Positions 1-8,124 of a stretch of 64,000 bases of DNA are shown in pieces. Position 1 is the first letter of the stretch, and the number at the start of each line of letters is the position of its first letter. The DNA comes from CAVZTX01 sp963778375 (GTDB lineage: Bacteria; Chloroflexota; Ktedonobacteria; Ktedonobacterales; Ktedonobacteraceae), in assembly GCA_963778375.1 (NCBI GenBank), contig CAVZTX010000006.1, positions 62,001 to 126,000 of the forward strand. Direction: 5' to 3'. A program made the translations under genes and the position numbers. The notes under the pieces are model-generated. The model searched no databases, was not told where the DNA came from, and saw nothing but the letters and a program-made list of their open reading frames with translations.

Positions 1-2
1 TT

Positions 3-182
3 TTGATTGTGGCTGCGATACAGCATAACGCGCACGAGGCAAAGGGCCTGGACAGTGCATTAAAGGAACTGCTCTTGCAGCCGTTTGGGCCGGTGTTGCT
101 TGCGGTTGTTGCGCTTGGGCTGATCGCTTACGGGGTCTATTCTTTCGTGGAGGCGCGTTATCGACGTGTAGGTCGGGGTTGA
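3..182 (+). CDS. DUF1206 family membrane protein, C-terminal fragment
   Basis: The open frame runs in from the window edge and stops at 180-182, giving the last 59 residues. They contain KELLLQPFGPVLLAVVALG and then IAYGVYSFVEARYRR. This pattern, an amphipathic QPFG turn, one membrane helix and a YRR end, is the C-terminal repeat of DUF1206 membrane proteins (family knowledge). The function of that family is not established. The N-terminal part is outside the window. Confidence 0.7.
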   Translation: MIVAAIQHNAHEAKGLDSALKELLLQPFGPVLLAVVALGLIAYGVYSFVEARYRRVGRG

Positions 183-250
183 TAGGGTGGTGTTTCGTGA
201 GATGTACTATGTTGTAGGCAGAACTTGAGAATTTTGCCTTAGTTTTGAAT

Positions 251-317
251 GTCATCCTGAGTGAAGTGAAGGATCTCTACCCACGGTGACAGATCCTTCG
301 CTTCACTCAGGATGACA
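251..317. repeat. Inverted repeat of the GTCATCCTGAG family
   Basis: Two oppositely oriented copies of GTCATCCTGAGTGAAG...GATC face each other around a short centre. They form a long potential hairpin between the DUF1206 and zinc-ribbon genes. A partial third copy (GTAGCGAAGGATGAC) follows at about 322-337. Confidence 0.85.
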
Positions 318-356
318 TTTGGTAGCGAAGGATGACAGCATTTAGGGAGGTTGATA

Positions 357-806
357 GTGTTTTGTTCTAACTGTGGCACGCGTGCTGAAGATGGTGCTCA
401 TTTCTGTCAGAACTGTGGGGCGTCGCTTCAGGCTCCTGGTGGCGTCGTTCAGCAGCCTTCTTCAGATATGATGCCACAGGAATTCCGAGGCGCTCGTCGT
501 TCGAGCGCTGGCAAATCGCAAGACCCTTATAAGGACCAGATTCAACAAATCAAATTACAGCTTCGACAACTGAAGCTGGACCTGAAAGGGATTACGACCA
601 GGATGTCCAGCATTCGTTCGCGATATCATGAGACGGCGGCCTTTGTACCAAGGGGTCTGCTGCGCTGGGGTGACAAAGCGATAGAGGATTTTCGTCTGTT
701 GGGGCCACAACAGCAGAAGGAGCAACTGCAACGAGAGATTATGCAGCTTGAGCAGGAGTTGCTTGGTCTGCAACAGGCACAGGCGCAATGGAAGGTGCAG
801 CAGTAG
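357..806 (+). CDS. Zinc-ribbon protein with coiled-coil C-terminus
   Basis: The 149-residue product begins with a zinc-ribbon of the form CSNCGTRAEDGAHFCQNCG, two CxxC knuckles separated by about 12 residues. A basic linker follows, then a Q/L/E-rich segment (about residues 60-149, for example QQIKLQLRQLKLDLKG and LQREIMQLEQELLGLQQ) that looks like a coiled coil. The GTG at 357 is preferred over the TTG at 351 because AGGGAGG at 343-349 is correctly spaced for it. No catalytic motif is visible; the role is unknown, possibly scaffolding or regulation. Repeats flank the gene on both sides. Confidence 0.75.
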   Translation: MFCSNCGTRAEDGAHFCQNCGASLQAPGGVVQQPSSDMMPQEFRGARRSSAGKSQDPYKDQIQQIKLQLRQLKLDLKGITTRMSSIRSRYHETAAFVPRGLLRWGDKAIEDFRLLGPQQQKEQLQREIMQLEQELLGLQQAQAQWKVQQ

Positions 807-823
807 CCGAGTTTCTCCACCCC

Positions 824-850
824 AGGGACGCGATAAATCTGGTCCCTACG
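824..850. repeat. Degenerate GGCCGAT-family repeat
   Basis: GGGACGCGATAAATCTGGTCCCTACG matches the distal half of the repeat found inside several genes of this window. It is intergenic here. A weaker version (TTAAATCGGGTCCCTACA) lies at about 1201-1219. Confidence 0.7.
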
Positions 851-973
851 AACCTAACTGGGAGCGGTGAGTGGTTGCGGTTGTGACAGTAGTGACACTT
901 ATGACGGTTGTGGCGCTTGTGCGGGTTATGCCACGGAGGTCATTGATGATGAGTGAATCCTGGCCAATGAGAC

Positions 974-1002
974 TTGACAAGCTGCCTAAACGTTGCTATC
1001 AT
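974..1002 (+). promoter_or_regulatory. Sigma-70-type promoter for rplU-rpmA
   Basis: TTGACA at 974-979 and TATCAT at 997-1002 are separated by exactly 17 bp. The same -35/-10 pair with the same spacing drives the HTH gene at 32139. Confidence 0.7.
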
Positions 1003-1279
1003 GATGGAGCTACAGTGTGCCCAAAAAGGCCTGGCAATAAGTCCTCCAGACTCACTGCCCGCAAGGAGTGCCACTACATTTCTCTTAAGAAGTGATGTGA
1101 TTGAAGCCAGGTCTTCACATATGGTCACGTGCTCCGTGCTTATTTGAAGGCAGGGATATCCGCTCCGCATATTGAGGAACATTCGCGAAGCAAGGGCCAC
1201 GTTAAATCGGGTCCCTACATTTCTCTTAAGAGGCTGCCGCGTTTGAATTATTGAGATAGAAGCTATTCTAGTCAAGACT

Positions 1280-1307
1280 GTCATCCTGAGCGATAGCGAA
1301 GGATGAC
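1280..1307. repeat. GTCATCCTGAG palindrome
   Basis: GTCATCCTGAGCGATAGCGAAGGATGAC is an imperfect palindrome of the intergenic repeat family, located in the rplU leader. Confidence 0.85.
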
Positions 1308-1390
1308 AATGAGAAGATGGAACTGTGAAGAGGCTTTCCACCCATGCCTCCCACGTATCCGCTAGAAGCTGTGCGGGGACGGGAAAAGTG

Positions 1391-1425
1391 ATTTGTCATC
1401 CTGAGCGTAGCGAAGGATGACAAAT
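1391..1425. repeat. GTCATCCTGAG palindrome immediately before rplU
   Basis: ATTTGTCATCC and GGATGACAAAT are perfect inverted arms around TGAGCGTAGCGAA. It ends 10 bp before the ribosome binding site of rplU, so the mRNA hairpin would sit next to the translation start. Confidence 0.85.
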
Positions 1426-1450
1426 CACATTTATAAAGGAGAAATAGAAG

Positions 1451-2014
1451 GTGTTTGCAGTAATTAAAAGTGGTGGAAGACAATACAAGGTGTCCGTCGG
1501 CCAGACATTGGAGGTCAATCGGCTTCCAGTGGAGGATGGAGAGCAGGTGCAATTTGAAGAGGTGCTACTTATCGCGGATGCGAATACTACGATGGTAGGT
1601 AGTCCTCTAGTAGCTAATGCGATGGTGCTGGCAACTGCTACGAAACAGGGTCGCGGCAAGAAGTTGATTGTTTTCAAGTACAAGTCTAAGAAGCGTTATC
1701 GCCATCGCCGGGGTCATCGCCAGGAGCTGACGGTCCTCACGATTGATGATATTGTGGCCGAGGGCAAGAGTTTGGTCACCGGTGAGGCTCCAAAGGCCAA
1801 GGGCGCGATAAATCAGGCCCCTACGGTTGAAGAGATAGAGACTCCGCCAGAGCCTACGGAACTCGAGGCGGCTACAGGCGGAGTAAGCGGGACCGGCGTT
1901 GAAACGGAGTCTGAAGCAGAGAAGAGGACATCTCGCCGCCGTCGTACAGGACAGGTCGAGGATGCTGAGAGTACCGAGAATGCCGAGGATACTGAAAGCG
2001 AGACAGAGGAATAA
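1451..2014 (+). CDS. rplU: 50S ribosomal protein L21 with long C-terminal extension
   Basis: Residues 1-101 are a standard L21 beginning MFAVIKSGGRQYKV and including the basic stretch KYKSKKRYRHRRGHRQ. L21 binds 23S rRNA in the large subunit. The GTG start at 1451 follows AAAGGAG at 1436-1442. The protein is 187 residues, against about 103 usual. The extra part (102-187) is low-complexity, rich in E, T and R. Residues 117-126 (KGAINQAPTV region) are encoded by a copy of the GGCCGAT-family repeat. rpmA follows after 3 bp, the conserved rplU-rpmA order. Confidence 0.95.
   Translation: MFAVIKSGGRQYKVSVGQTLEVNRLPVEDGEQVQFEEVLLIADANTTMVGSPLVANAMVLATATKQGRGKKLIVFKYKSKKRYRHRRGHRQELTVLTIDDIVAEGKSLVTGEAPKAKGAINQAPTVEEIETPPEPTELEAATGGVSGTGVETESEAEKRTSRRRRTGQVEDAESTENAEDTESETEE
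1800..1827. repeat. GGCCGAT-family repeat inside rplU
   Basis: GGGCGCGATAAATCAGGCCCCTACGG lies in the rplU tail without breaking the frame. It is read in the orientation opposite to the copies in nuoM and nuoL and encodes about GAINQAPT. Confidence 0.8.
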
Positions 2015-2017
2015 ATC

Positions 2018-2329
2018 ATGGCACATAAAAAAGGTGTGGGTAGCTCCCGCAATGGTCGGGATAGCAAGCCTAAGATGCTTGGTGTGAAACGCTACGATGG
2101 GCAATTAATTAGAGCGGGTACGATTATTGTTCGCCAGCGCGGCACAAAGATTGAACCTGGCGATAATGTTGGCGTTGGACGCGATCATACGCTGTTTGCG
2201 CTGATTGATGGCTATGTCAAGTTTGGGCATGCCTCGCGCACGAAACGCAGCGCTAACGTCTATACAGAGTTTCCCGGTCGGCCTTCGTTGACTGCTACAA
2301 CGGAGCCGGTTGTGGTTGCGGAAGCCTGA
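2018..2329 (+). CDS. rpmA: 50S ribosomal protein L27
   Basis: The 103-residue product begins MAHKKGVGSSRNGRDSKPK and contains GVKRYDGQLIRAGTIIVRQRGT and FALIDGYVKFGH, the L27 signature. L27 sits near the peptidyl-transferase centre of the 50S subunit. The N-terminus starts directly at the mature AHKK sequence, with no cleavable extension of the Firmicutes type. It is co-transcribed with rplU and closed by the terminator at 2378. Confidence 0.96.
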   Translation: MAHKKGVGSSRNGRDSKPKMLGVKRYDGQLIRAGTIIVRQRGTKIEPGDNVGVGRDHTLFALIDGYVKFGHASRTKRSANVYTEFPGRPSLTATTEPVVVAEA

Positions 2330-2333
2330 GAAG

Positions 2334-2368
2334 GTCATCTTGTAGGGGCTGTGCCTTGTGCCTGCCCT
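2334..2368. repeat. Left 35-bp inverted repeat of the HicB cassette
   Basis: GTCATCTTGTAGGGGCTGTG continuing to CCTGCCCT is the reverse complement of 2711-2745 with one mismatch. The inner 28 bp are identical. Confidence 0.9.
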
Positions 2369-2377
2369 AACTTAATG

Positions 2378-2415
2378 AAAATACCTCCTACGAACGAAAT
2401 CGTAGGGGGTATTTT
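2378..2415 (+). terminator. Rho-independent terminator after rpmA
   Basis: AAAATACCTCCTACG (2378-2392) pairs with CGTAGGGGGTATTTT (2401-2415) around an 8-nt loop and runs into a T-rich end. It can work in both directions. Confidence 0.85.
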
Positions 2416-2430
2416 ATTATGCTTTCATTT

Positions 2431-2459
2431 GTCATCGTGAGCGAGAGCGAAGGATGACA
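2431..2459. repeat. GTCATC...GATGAC palindrome
   Basis: GTCATCGTGAGCGAGAGCGAAGGATGAC, a copy of the intergenic repeat family, lies between the terminator and the HicB-like gene. Confidence 0.8.
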
Positions 2460-2469
2460 GCACTATATC

Positions 2470-2691
2470 TTATGCTGAAAGAGGAATATCCATATATTCA
2501 GCAACTGTTTGAGGTTCCGGTAGGGGTAAATGTTCCTCTTGCATCATCTGGAGATGTGATCGTAGAGCATCCCTCATACGCTGCTCTACTTCTTCCCTTG
2601 TATCGCCCACGGCGACACATCCAGGAACGTCGGGAGAGTAGGCCCCATAGGAGGTTTCCCCTCTTTCAATAATCACCAGGATTTTAGCCAT
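2470..2691 (-). CDS. HicB-like orphan antitoxin
   Basis: The 73-residue product MAKILVIIERGETSYGAYSPDVPGC... has the HicB/UPF0150 partial RNase-H fold signature: ERGE..YGAYSPDVPGCVAVGDTREE, then a helix VEQRMRDALRSHLQMM. Such proteins neutralise HicA mRNA-interferase toxins. No HicA-like ORF is adjacent, so it is an orphan or acts elsewhere. The ATG at 2691 is chosen because AGAGAGGGATA precedes it. The gene lies inside a 35-bp inverted-repeat cassette, which suggests mobility. Confidence 0.75.
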   Translation of the reverse strand: MAKILVIIERGETSYGAYSPDVPGCVAVGDTREEVEQRMRDALRSHLQMMQEEHLPLPEPQTVAEYMDIPLSA

Positions 2692-2710
2692 TATCCCTCT
2701 CTCTTTCGCG

Positions 2711-2745
2711 AGGGCAGGCACAAGGCACAGCCCCTACAGGATGAC
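2711..2745. repeat. Right 35-bp inverted repeat of the HicB cassette
   Basis: AGGGCAGGCACAAGGCACAG followed by CCCCTACAGGATGAC is the reverse complement of 2334-2368 with one mismatch. Confidence 0.9.
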
Positions 2746-2770
2746 AATTGTTTCGAGGTAAGTCGGTATC

Positions 2771-4507
2771 TCACTTCATCATCATTTGTGCGGCTTGCTG
2801 GGCTAGATTGACGAGCCAGAAGGGGAGTAGTGTTCCCATTAATAGGGTTCCCAGGGCGGCAATGGCGAGGGCTAGCCAGGTGGTCCAGCCAACGAAGAGG
2901 CCTTTTTCAGCGGCTTTTTCGAGTGCGACGGAGGTATCTGACTTGGAGGTAGTTGCTAAAGGCTTTGCCGGTTTCGTTGCTACTACTGCGGCTACAGCGG
3001 TGCTTGAGGTGCTAGAAGTGCGTCTATTAACGGTAGATGTGAGAGCGGGAGCAGGCGTAGTAGGAGCATTTACAACAGAAAGTGACTCTGTTGGGGTGAC
3101 TTCTTGTTCCATAAACATGGAGGCGATGACGCGCAGGTAGTAGTACATACCGAGGACGCTGGCGAGGACTCCGATGATCAGAAGCTCGGGATAGCCTGTC
3201 TGTAAGGCGGCATAGAAGAGATAGTATTTGGCGGCAAAGCCTGCCATGGGAGGGAAGCCTGCTAATGCGAGCAGGAAGAATGCGAGTAGGCCGGCTAAGA
3301 GCGGCTGTCGATACCAGAGGCCGCGTATGTCACTGAGGGTGGTGCCTGTATTGTCGACGCGTTCCAGGACGGAGACGACACCGAATGCTCCCAGGTTCAG
3401 GAAGGTGTAGCAGAGCAGATAGAAGAGGATGGAAGAAAGACCGAGTATGCCGCCCGCGACGATGCCTATCATGAGATAGCCGGCGTGGGCAATGCTGGAG
3501 TAGGCCAGCAGACGCTTGACATTGCTCTGCACCAGGGCCATTATGTTTCCTCCGACAATTGTGAGGATGGTGATGACCCAGACGGCGGGCAGCCAGTCAT
3601 TGGCGAGCGGGTTCAGCACGACATCGAAGACACGGACGAAGGCGATCATGGCAGCAGCTTTGGTGCCTACAGACATGAATGCTGTTATGGGAGCGGGCGC
3701 ACCGTCGTAGACATCGGGGGTCCAGGCCTGGAAGGGTACGCCTGAGACTTTGAAGGCAAAGCCAACGGTGAGCAGACCCATGCCGATGAAGAGCAGGTTG
3801 GTGCTATGGGTGTGTGATGCGACGAATTTTGCGATGGCATTGAATGAGGTACTACCTGTTGCGCCGTAGATCAGGGCTATGCCATAGAGCAAGAAGGCGG
3901 AGGCGAATGAGCTGAGCAGGAAGTACTTCATGCCGGATTCCTGGGAACTCTGGCGGCGGGTGACGAAGCCACAGAGGATGTACAATGCGAGCGAGAGCAT
4001 TTCCAGGCCCAGAAAGACCATCAAGAAGCTGACGGCCGCAGCCATCAACATCATGCCAATGGTGGCAAGCAGCATCAGGGCGTAGTATTCTCCTTGATGC
4101 ACGAGGTTCAGTCGTTGTAGATAAGCGGGTGAGAGCAAGACTCCGAGCACGCTGGCACTGAGTATGATGATATAGGCGTAGAGCGAGCCGAAATCGGAGC
4201 CAACCATCGAATTAAAGGCGCTCTGGCGATCACCTACCAGGAACAGAATGATTGCCGCGGCAAATGCTCCCGCGAGTCCGAGGAGACTTAACACGGGTAA
4301 AACCAGGTAGTTGCTACTTATGCCAAAGCTTTTTGCAGGGAGACCCAGTTTTGGGGAGACGATAAGGTTTCCACTGGTATGAGAACCTTCGGCGGGTTTT
4401 GGCAACACGAGGTCTGCTAGCAGGAGCAGTAGCGCCATGCCTGCCAGGATTAGTTCTGGTGCGACGCGCCCCCAATCGGCGGCGGATACGGTAAATGTAA
4501 ACGTCAT
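2771..4507 (-). CDS. nuoN: NADH-quinone oxidoreductase subunit N
   Basis: This is the last gene of the complex I operon, an antiporter-like proton-pumping membrane subunit. Multiple hydrophobic helices are evident, with the family motif VSGVPFQAWTPDVYDGAPAP and a lysine-bearing helix GTKAAAMIAFVRV. The product is about 578 residues. The excess over the usual 480-500 is largely a polar insert between the last helices (about residues 485-540, rich in T, S, A and P: NAPTTPAPALTSTVNRRTSS and beyond). The ATG at 4507 is preferred to the GTG at 4516 because GGGTGA is well spaced for it. It lies 13 bp after nuoM. Confidence 0.95.
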   Translation of the reverse strand: MTFTFTVSAADWGRVAPELILAGMALLLLLADLVLPKPAEGSHTSGNLIVSPKLGLPAKSFGISSNYLVLPVLSLLGLAGAFAAAIILFLVGDRQSAFNSMVGSDFGSLYAYIIILSASVLGVLLSPAYLQRLNLVHQGEYYALMLLATIGMMLMAAAVSFLMVFLGLEMLSLALYILCGFVTRRQSSQESGMKYFLLSSFASAFLLYGIALIYGATGSTSFNAIAKFVASHTHSTNLLFIGMGLLTVGFAFKVSGVPFQAWTPDVYDGAPAPITAFMSVGTKAAAMIAFVRVFDVVLNPLANDWLPAVWVITILTIVGGNIMALVQSNVKRLLAYSSIAHAGYLMIGIVAGGILGLSSILFYLLCYTFLNLGAFGVVSVLERVDNTGTTLSDIRGLWYRQPLLAGLLAFFLLALAGFPPMAGFAAKYYLFYAALQTGYPELLIIGVLASVLGMYYYLRVIASMFMEQEVTPTESLSVVNAPTTPAPALTSTVNRRTSSTSSTAVAAVVATKPAKPLATTSKSDTSVALEKAAEKGLFVGWTTWLALAIAALGTLLMGTLLPFWLVNLAQQAAQMMMK

Positions 4508-4520
4508 AGAAGTCACCCAA

Positions 4521-6125
4521 TTACTTTATTAAGACGGTGCCGACATTTTGCAGCGTGTTTTGCACTGATGGCTCCATCAGGTAGGTCAGCACATACGGTT
4601 GAATGCCGATATAAAAGATCAGGATCAGAAGCGGGGCAAGCGAGAGGAACTCGCCGATGCGTAAATCGCGCAATTGACCTTTACGTACCAGGGAGCCTAC
4701 TACTCCTTCTGTCTTGAGCGGTCCCCACATGATGCCTGAAAAGAAGCGGATCATATACCACGCGGCGGGTACGACAACGGCTGTGCCAAGCACGCCGAAT
4801 ATTGTACTACTGCGGAAGATTCCCAGCAACGCCAGAAACTCTCCCGCGAAACTATTCAGGCCTGGCAAGCCAAGCGATGAGAGCGATGCAATCAACAGGA
4901 TGATAGCCATGATAGGAATACGCACTGCCAGGCCACCAAAGTCGCTCAGGCGGCGCGTGCCTGTTCTTGCCTCGAGAAAACCTACAAGGAGGAAGAGCGC
5001 GGCAATGGTAATGCCATGATTTACCATTTGCAGGACAGAACCTTCGGCACCTTGAACATTAAAGGCGAAGATGCCGAGCACGATGATGCCTAAGTGGCTG
5101 ATACTCGAGTAAGCGAGTAGGCGTTTCAGGTCGGTCTGCACAAGCGCTAACACGGCACCGTACAGGATACCAACTACCGCCAGGGTACTAAAAAGTGGAG
5201 CAAGGGTATGGACGGCCTGCGGGAAGAGCGGCAGGCAAAAACGCAGAAGGCCATACGCGCCCGTCTTTGACATCGCCCCTGCCAGCATAGCTGTTACGGG
5301 AGTAGGCGCTTCAGTATAGGCGTCGGGCAGCCAACTATGGAATGGCACAAGGGGTACTTTGACGGCAAAGGCAGCCGCAAAAGCTAAGAGCAACCAGATT
5401 TGCACGCCGTTATTGAGTGGATTGCCATTGAGTAAAGCCGCCAGACTCAGTGTATAGCTGCTGCCTGGCGCTGCCTGCTGGTGGTAGTAACCAAGGGCGA
5501 TAATGCCCGCAAGCATTAACAAGCTGCCTACCGAGGTGTAGAGGACGAACTTGATGGCAGCGTAGATGCGGCGTTCGCCACCCCAGGTTCCGACCAGGAA
5601 ATAGGCGGGTATGAGCATCAGTTCCCAGAAAATGTAGAACAGGAACAGGTTCGTGGAGAGGAAGACGCCGATGATACCACATTCCAGCAGCAACATAAAG
5701 GCCATGTAGTTTTTGACCTTATTTGGCCGATACATCGGCGATGGGCGCGATAAATCGGCCCCTACTCCTATACTGCGGAACGATGCACCGATACATACGA
5801 CCGTTAAAAGCGTAGTGAGTGCGACGAGCAGAAGATTAATGCCGTCTAAGCCCATACTATAGTTGATGCCAAGCGCGGGTATCCAGGTGAGTTGCTCATT
5901 AAAAAGGAAGGTGCCGTTCGGTGCAGAGGAACTTAATGGCAACCCACCGGGTGTCACATGGGCTTGCGCATAGAGCGACATCAAGACCAGCGTCAACAGT
6001 AAATTAGCAATAGCTATGATTAAAGCTGTCCAGCGTATAGCGTTCACCTGTCCCTTTGGCAAGAGCAATACTGCAATGCCACCCAACAAGGGTAGGAAGG
6101 TGATGAGTGATAAGATTGGAAACAT
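4521..6125 (-). CDS. nuoM: NADH-quinone oxidoreductase subunit M
   Basis: Proton-pumping membrane subunit of complex I, 534 residues. The conserved helix glutamate is in FMLLLECGIIGVF, and VPLVPFHSWLPDAYTEAPTP with MSKTGAYGLLR carries the pump lysines. Residues 120-134 (GADLSRPSPMYRPN) are encoded by a GGCCGAT-family repeat, just before the KNYMAFM helix, in what should be a short loop. The gene lies 4 bp after nuoL and 13 bp before nuoN. Confidence 0.96.
   Translation of the reverse strand: MFPILSLITFLPLLGGIAVLLLPKGQVNAIRWTALIIAIANLLLTLVLMSLYAQAHVTPGGLPLSSSAPNGTFLFNEQLTWIPALGINYSMGLDGINLLLVALTTLLTVVCIGASFRSIGVGADLSRPSPMYRPNKVKNYMAFMLLLECGIIGVFLSTNLFLFYIFWELMLIPAYFLVGTWGGERRIYAAIKFVLYTSVGSLLMLAGIIALGYYHQQAAPGSSYTLSLAALLNGNPLNNGVQIWLLLAFAAAFAVKVPLVPFHSWLPDAYTEAPTPVTAMLAGAMSKTGAYGLLRFCLPLFPQAVHTLAPLFSTLAVVGILYGAVLALVQTDLKRLLAYSSISHLGIIVLGIFAFNVQGAEGSVLQMVNHGITIAALFLLVGFLEARTGTRRLSDFGGLAVRIPIMAIILLIASLSSLGLPGLNSFAGEFLALLGIFRSSTIFGVLGTAVVVPAAWYMIRFFSGIMWGPLKTEGVVGSLVRKGQLRDLRIGEFLSLAPLLILIFYIGIQPYVLTYLMEPSVQNTLQNVGTVLIK
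5724..5766. repeat. GGCCGAT-family repeat inside nuoM
   Basis: GGCCGATACATCGGCGATGG leads on to GATAAATCGGCCCCTAC, with terminal inverted repeats GGCCGAT/ATCGGCC. On the coding (minus) strand it adds GADLSRPSPMYRP in frame. Confidence 0.9.
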
Positions 6126-6129
6126 GCCG

Positions 6130-8118
6130 CTACCCCCTCACCGCATAAAATACGATAATCAAGACGACACCGACGAGAATGGCCAGAGCATAGTTTCGCA
6201 TGTACCCGGTTTGCAGGCGACGTAGTAAGGTGCTTGTACCGCCTAAGACCCAGGCTACACCGCGACTGCCGCCGTCGAGTAGACCGCCTTCTAACCAGCG
6301 TGTTGCCGCACGTCCTATTTCCAGGAGTGGTTCGATAAGCACTGCTGTGAGGATCTCATCAACATAATACTTATGGAAGACGAGCTGGTAGAGTGGATTC
6401 TTGTTCTCCTTGTACTGGAAGCCGTTCCTGTATAGCCTCCAGGCTCCCCAGATACCGAGCAGGCCAGCAGCAACACTCAGTAATGTAGAGACCCACTGAA
6501 TTGCTAATGAACCTTCTGTTGCATGTACGCCAGCAAATACCGGATTAAGGAAGCTCGCCAGAGGGTGCCAGCTTGAGGCTCCAAAGAGCGCAAATGAGCC
6601 GACGAAGCCACCAATGACTGAGAGGACGGCTAGTATGATCAGTGGGATAGACATTATACGGGGAGCTTCATGAATGTCATGCTCTTCCACCGGGTGGTCG
6701 GCGTGGTGGACATCTTCATCTGGCCGATACATCGGCGATGGGCGCGATACATCGTCAACGGCAGGGGCGCTTCCACGGTAGTTTCCTGCAAAGATGCCGA
6801 AGACGAGTCGGAACATATACAAAGCGGTCAGGCCTGCTGTGATGATGCCGATGGCCCAGAGGAAGTACGAGAGAGGTCTGCCTTGAGCCAGCAGCGAACC
6901 GAGAATTTCGTCTTTGCTCCAGAAGCCCGAGAGGGGTGGGATACCGCTAATTGCCAGGGCTGCAATTACAAATGTCAAGAAGGTGGTCGGCAATTTCTGC
7001 CGGAGGCCCCCCATCTTGCGCATGTCTTGCTCGCCGCCGAGGGAGTGGATAACGGCTCCCGCGCCCAGGAAGAGCAAGGCTTTGAAATAGGCATGGGTGG
7101 TGAGGTGCAGAATGCCCGCGCTGTAGTTATGTACGCCTTCAGCCATGAACATGTAGCCGAGCTGACTGATGGTTGAATAGGCCAGGACACGCTTGATATC
7201 AAGCTGGAATATGGCAATGGTCGCTGCAAAGAGCGCTGTCAGGCCGCCAATAGTGGCGACGATATTCAATGTGGTCGATGCCAGTTCAAACAGGGGATTG
7301 GCGCGAGCAACGAGATAAACACCGGCGGTGACCATCGTGGCGGCGTGGATGAGTGCGCTGACGGGCGTTGGACCTTCCATCGCATCCGGGAGCCACATGT
7401 AGAGCGGCAACTGCGCTGATTTTGCGGCACAGGCAATGAAGAGCAGCAAGCAAATGGCGTTTGTCGTTTTATTGGCGGCCAACTGGCCGAAGACGCCTAC
7501 GCCGTTACCATTACTGAGAAAGTTGAGCGTGCCGAAGTCCTTGAAGATGAGGAAGATAGCCAGCATGAGGCCGAAGTCACCGATAATGTTGATGACCAGG
7601 GCTTTTTTGGCCGCTGCAACCGCGGAGGGTCGCTGGTACCAGAAGCCAATGAGAAGGAACGAGGCCAGGCCAACCAGCGCCCAGCCGACGAGCAGGAAGA
7701 GAAAGTTGTCGGAGGTGACCAGCAGTACCATCGCAAAGATAAAAAAGTTCATGTAGGCAAAGAAACGCCAGAAACCTGGGTCGTCTTCCATGTAGCCCGC
7801 TGAATATACGTGGATCAGGAAGCCTACGCCTGTGACTATCATCAACATGACCGCGGATAGAGGATCGAAAAGCTGACCAAAGCTCAGTTGAAAGTCGCCT
7901 GAAACGACCCAGGTATAGACGACCTGGTCGCTCATTCGCGAAGACGCGGGCGTTGCTAGCATTGAGAAAAAGCTGATGGCGGCGCAGAGAAAAGCAAGGC
8001 CGCAGGCACCGAGGGCCACTGCCACAATGGCACGGCGAGGCATCGACCTGCCCAGCAGTCCCAAAATGATGAATCTTAGCAGGGGGAAGAGCAAGACCCA
8101 TAGAGTCAGATTAGTCAT
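6130..8118 (-). CDS. nuoL: NADH-quinone oxidoreductase subunit L
   Basis: Largest antiporter-like subunit of complex I, 662 residues. It shows GWALVGLASFLLIGFWY, the signature LPLYMWLPDAMEGPTPVSAL with IHAATMVTAGVYLV, and a long C-terminal region (VFHKYYVDEILTAVL...) forming the lateral helix and anchor. Residues 453-466 (VDDVSRPSPMYRPD) come from the same repeat as in nuoM, in the polar loop before the last helices. The gene follows nuoK after 6 bp. Confidence 0.96.
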   Translation of the reverse strand: MTNLTLWVLLFPLLRFIILGLLGRSMPRRAIVAVALGACGLAFLCAAISFFSMLATPASSRMSDQVVYTWVVSGDFQLSFGQLFDPLSAVMLMIVTGVGFLIHVYSAGYMEDDPGFWRFFAYMNFFIFAMVLLVTSDNFLFLLVGWALVGLASFLLIGFWYQRPSAVAAAKKALVINIIGDFGLMLAIFLIFKDFGTLNFLSNGNGVGVFGQLAANKTTNAICLLLFIACAAKSAQLPLYMWLPDAMEGPTPVSALIHAATMVTAGVYLVARANPLFELASTTLNIVATIGGLTALFAATIAIFQLDIKRVLAYSTISQLGYMFMAEGVHNYSAGILHLTTHAYFKALLFLGAGAVIHSLGGEQDMRKMGGLRQKLPTTFLTFVIAALAISGIPPLSGFWSKDEILGSLLAQGRPLSYFLWAIGIITAGLTALYMFRLVFGIFAGNYRGSAPAVDDVSRPSPMYRPDEDVHHADHPVEEHDIHEAPRIMSIPLIILAVLSVIGGFVGSFALFGASSWHPLASFLNPVFAGVHATEGSLAIQWVSTLLSVAAGLLGIWGAWRLYRNGFQYKENKNPLYQLVFHKYYVDEILTAVLIEPLLEIGRAATRWLEGGLLDGGSRGVAWVLGGTSTLLRRLQTGYMRNYALAILVGVVLIIVFYAVRG
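6722..6760. repeat. GGCCGAT-family repeat inside nuoL
   Basis: GGCCGATACATCGGCGATGG then GCGCGATACATCG. On the minus strand it is read as DDVSRPSPMYRP, the same frame as in nuoM. Confidence 0.9.
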
Positions 8119-8124
8119 AAGTAA

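Larger units (their letters stand above)
851..1450. other. 600-bp non-coding leader region of rplU
   Basis: No convincing gene is seen. The region holds the rplU promoter (974-1002) and a direct repeat CTACATTTCTCTTAAGA at about 1074 and 1215. It also holds two GTCATCCTGAG palindromes. The leader transcribed from the promoter would be about 440 nt, long for a ribosomal-protein operon, so structured regulation is possible but not shown. Confidence 0.5.

Noticed and set aside
871..1095. Possible 74-residue ORF between the zinc-ribbon gene and rplU
   Set aside because: No ribosome site, valine-rich then basic composition unlike a protein, and it contains the rplU promoter.
1009..1450. T-box or riboswitch in the rplU leader
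   Set aside because: No T-box motif or known aptamer core could be recognised by eye; only palindromic repeats are evident.
6670..7176. 168-codon plus-strand frame across nuoL
   Set aside because: Antisense shadow of a well-supported gene.
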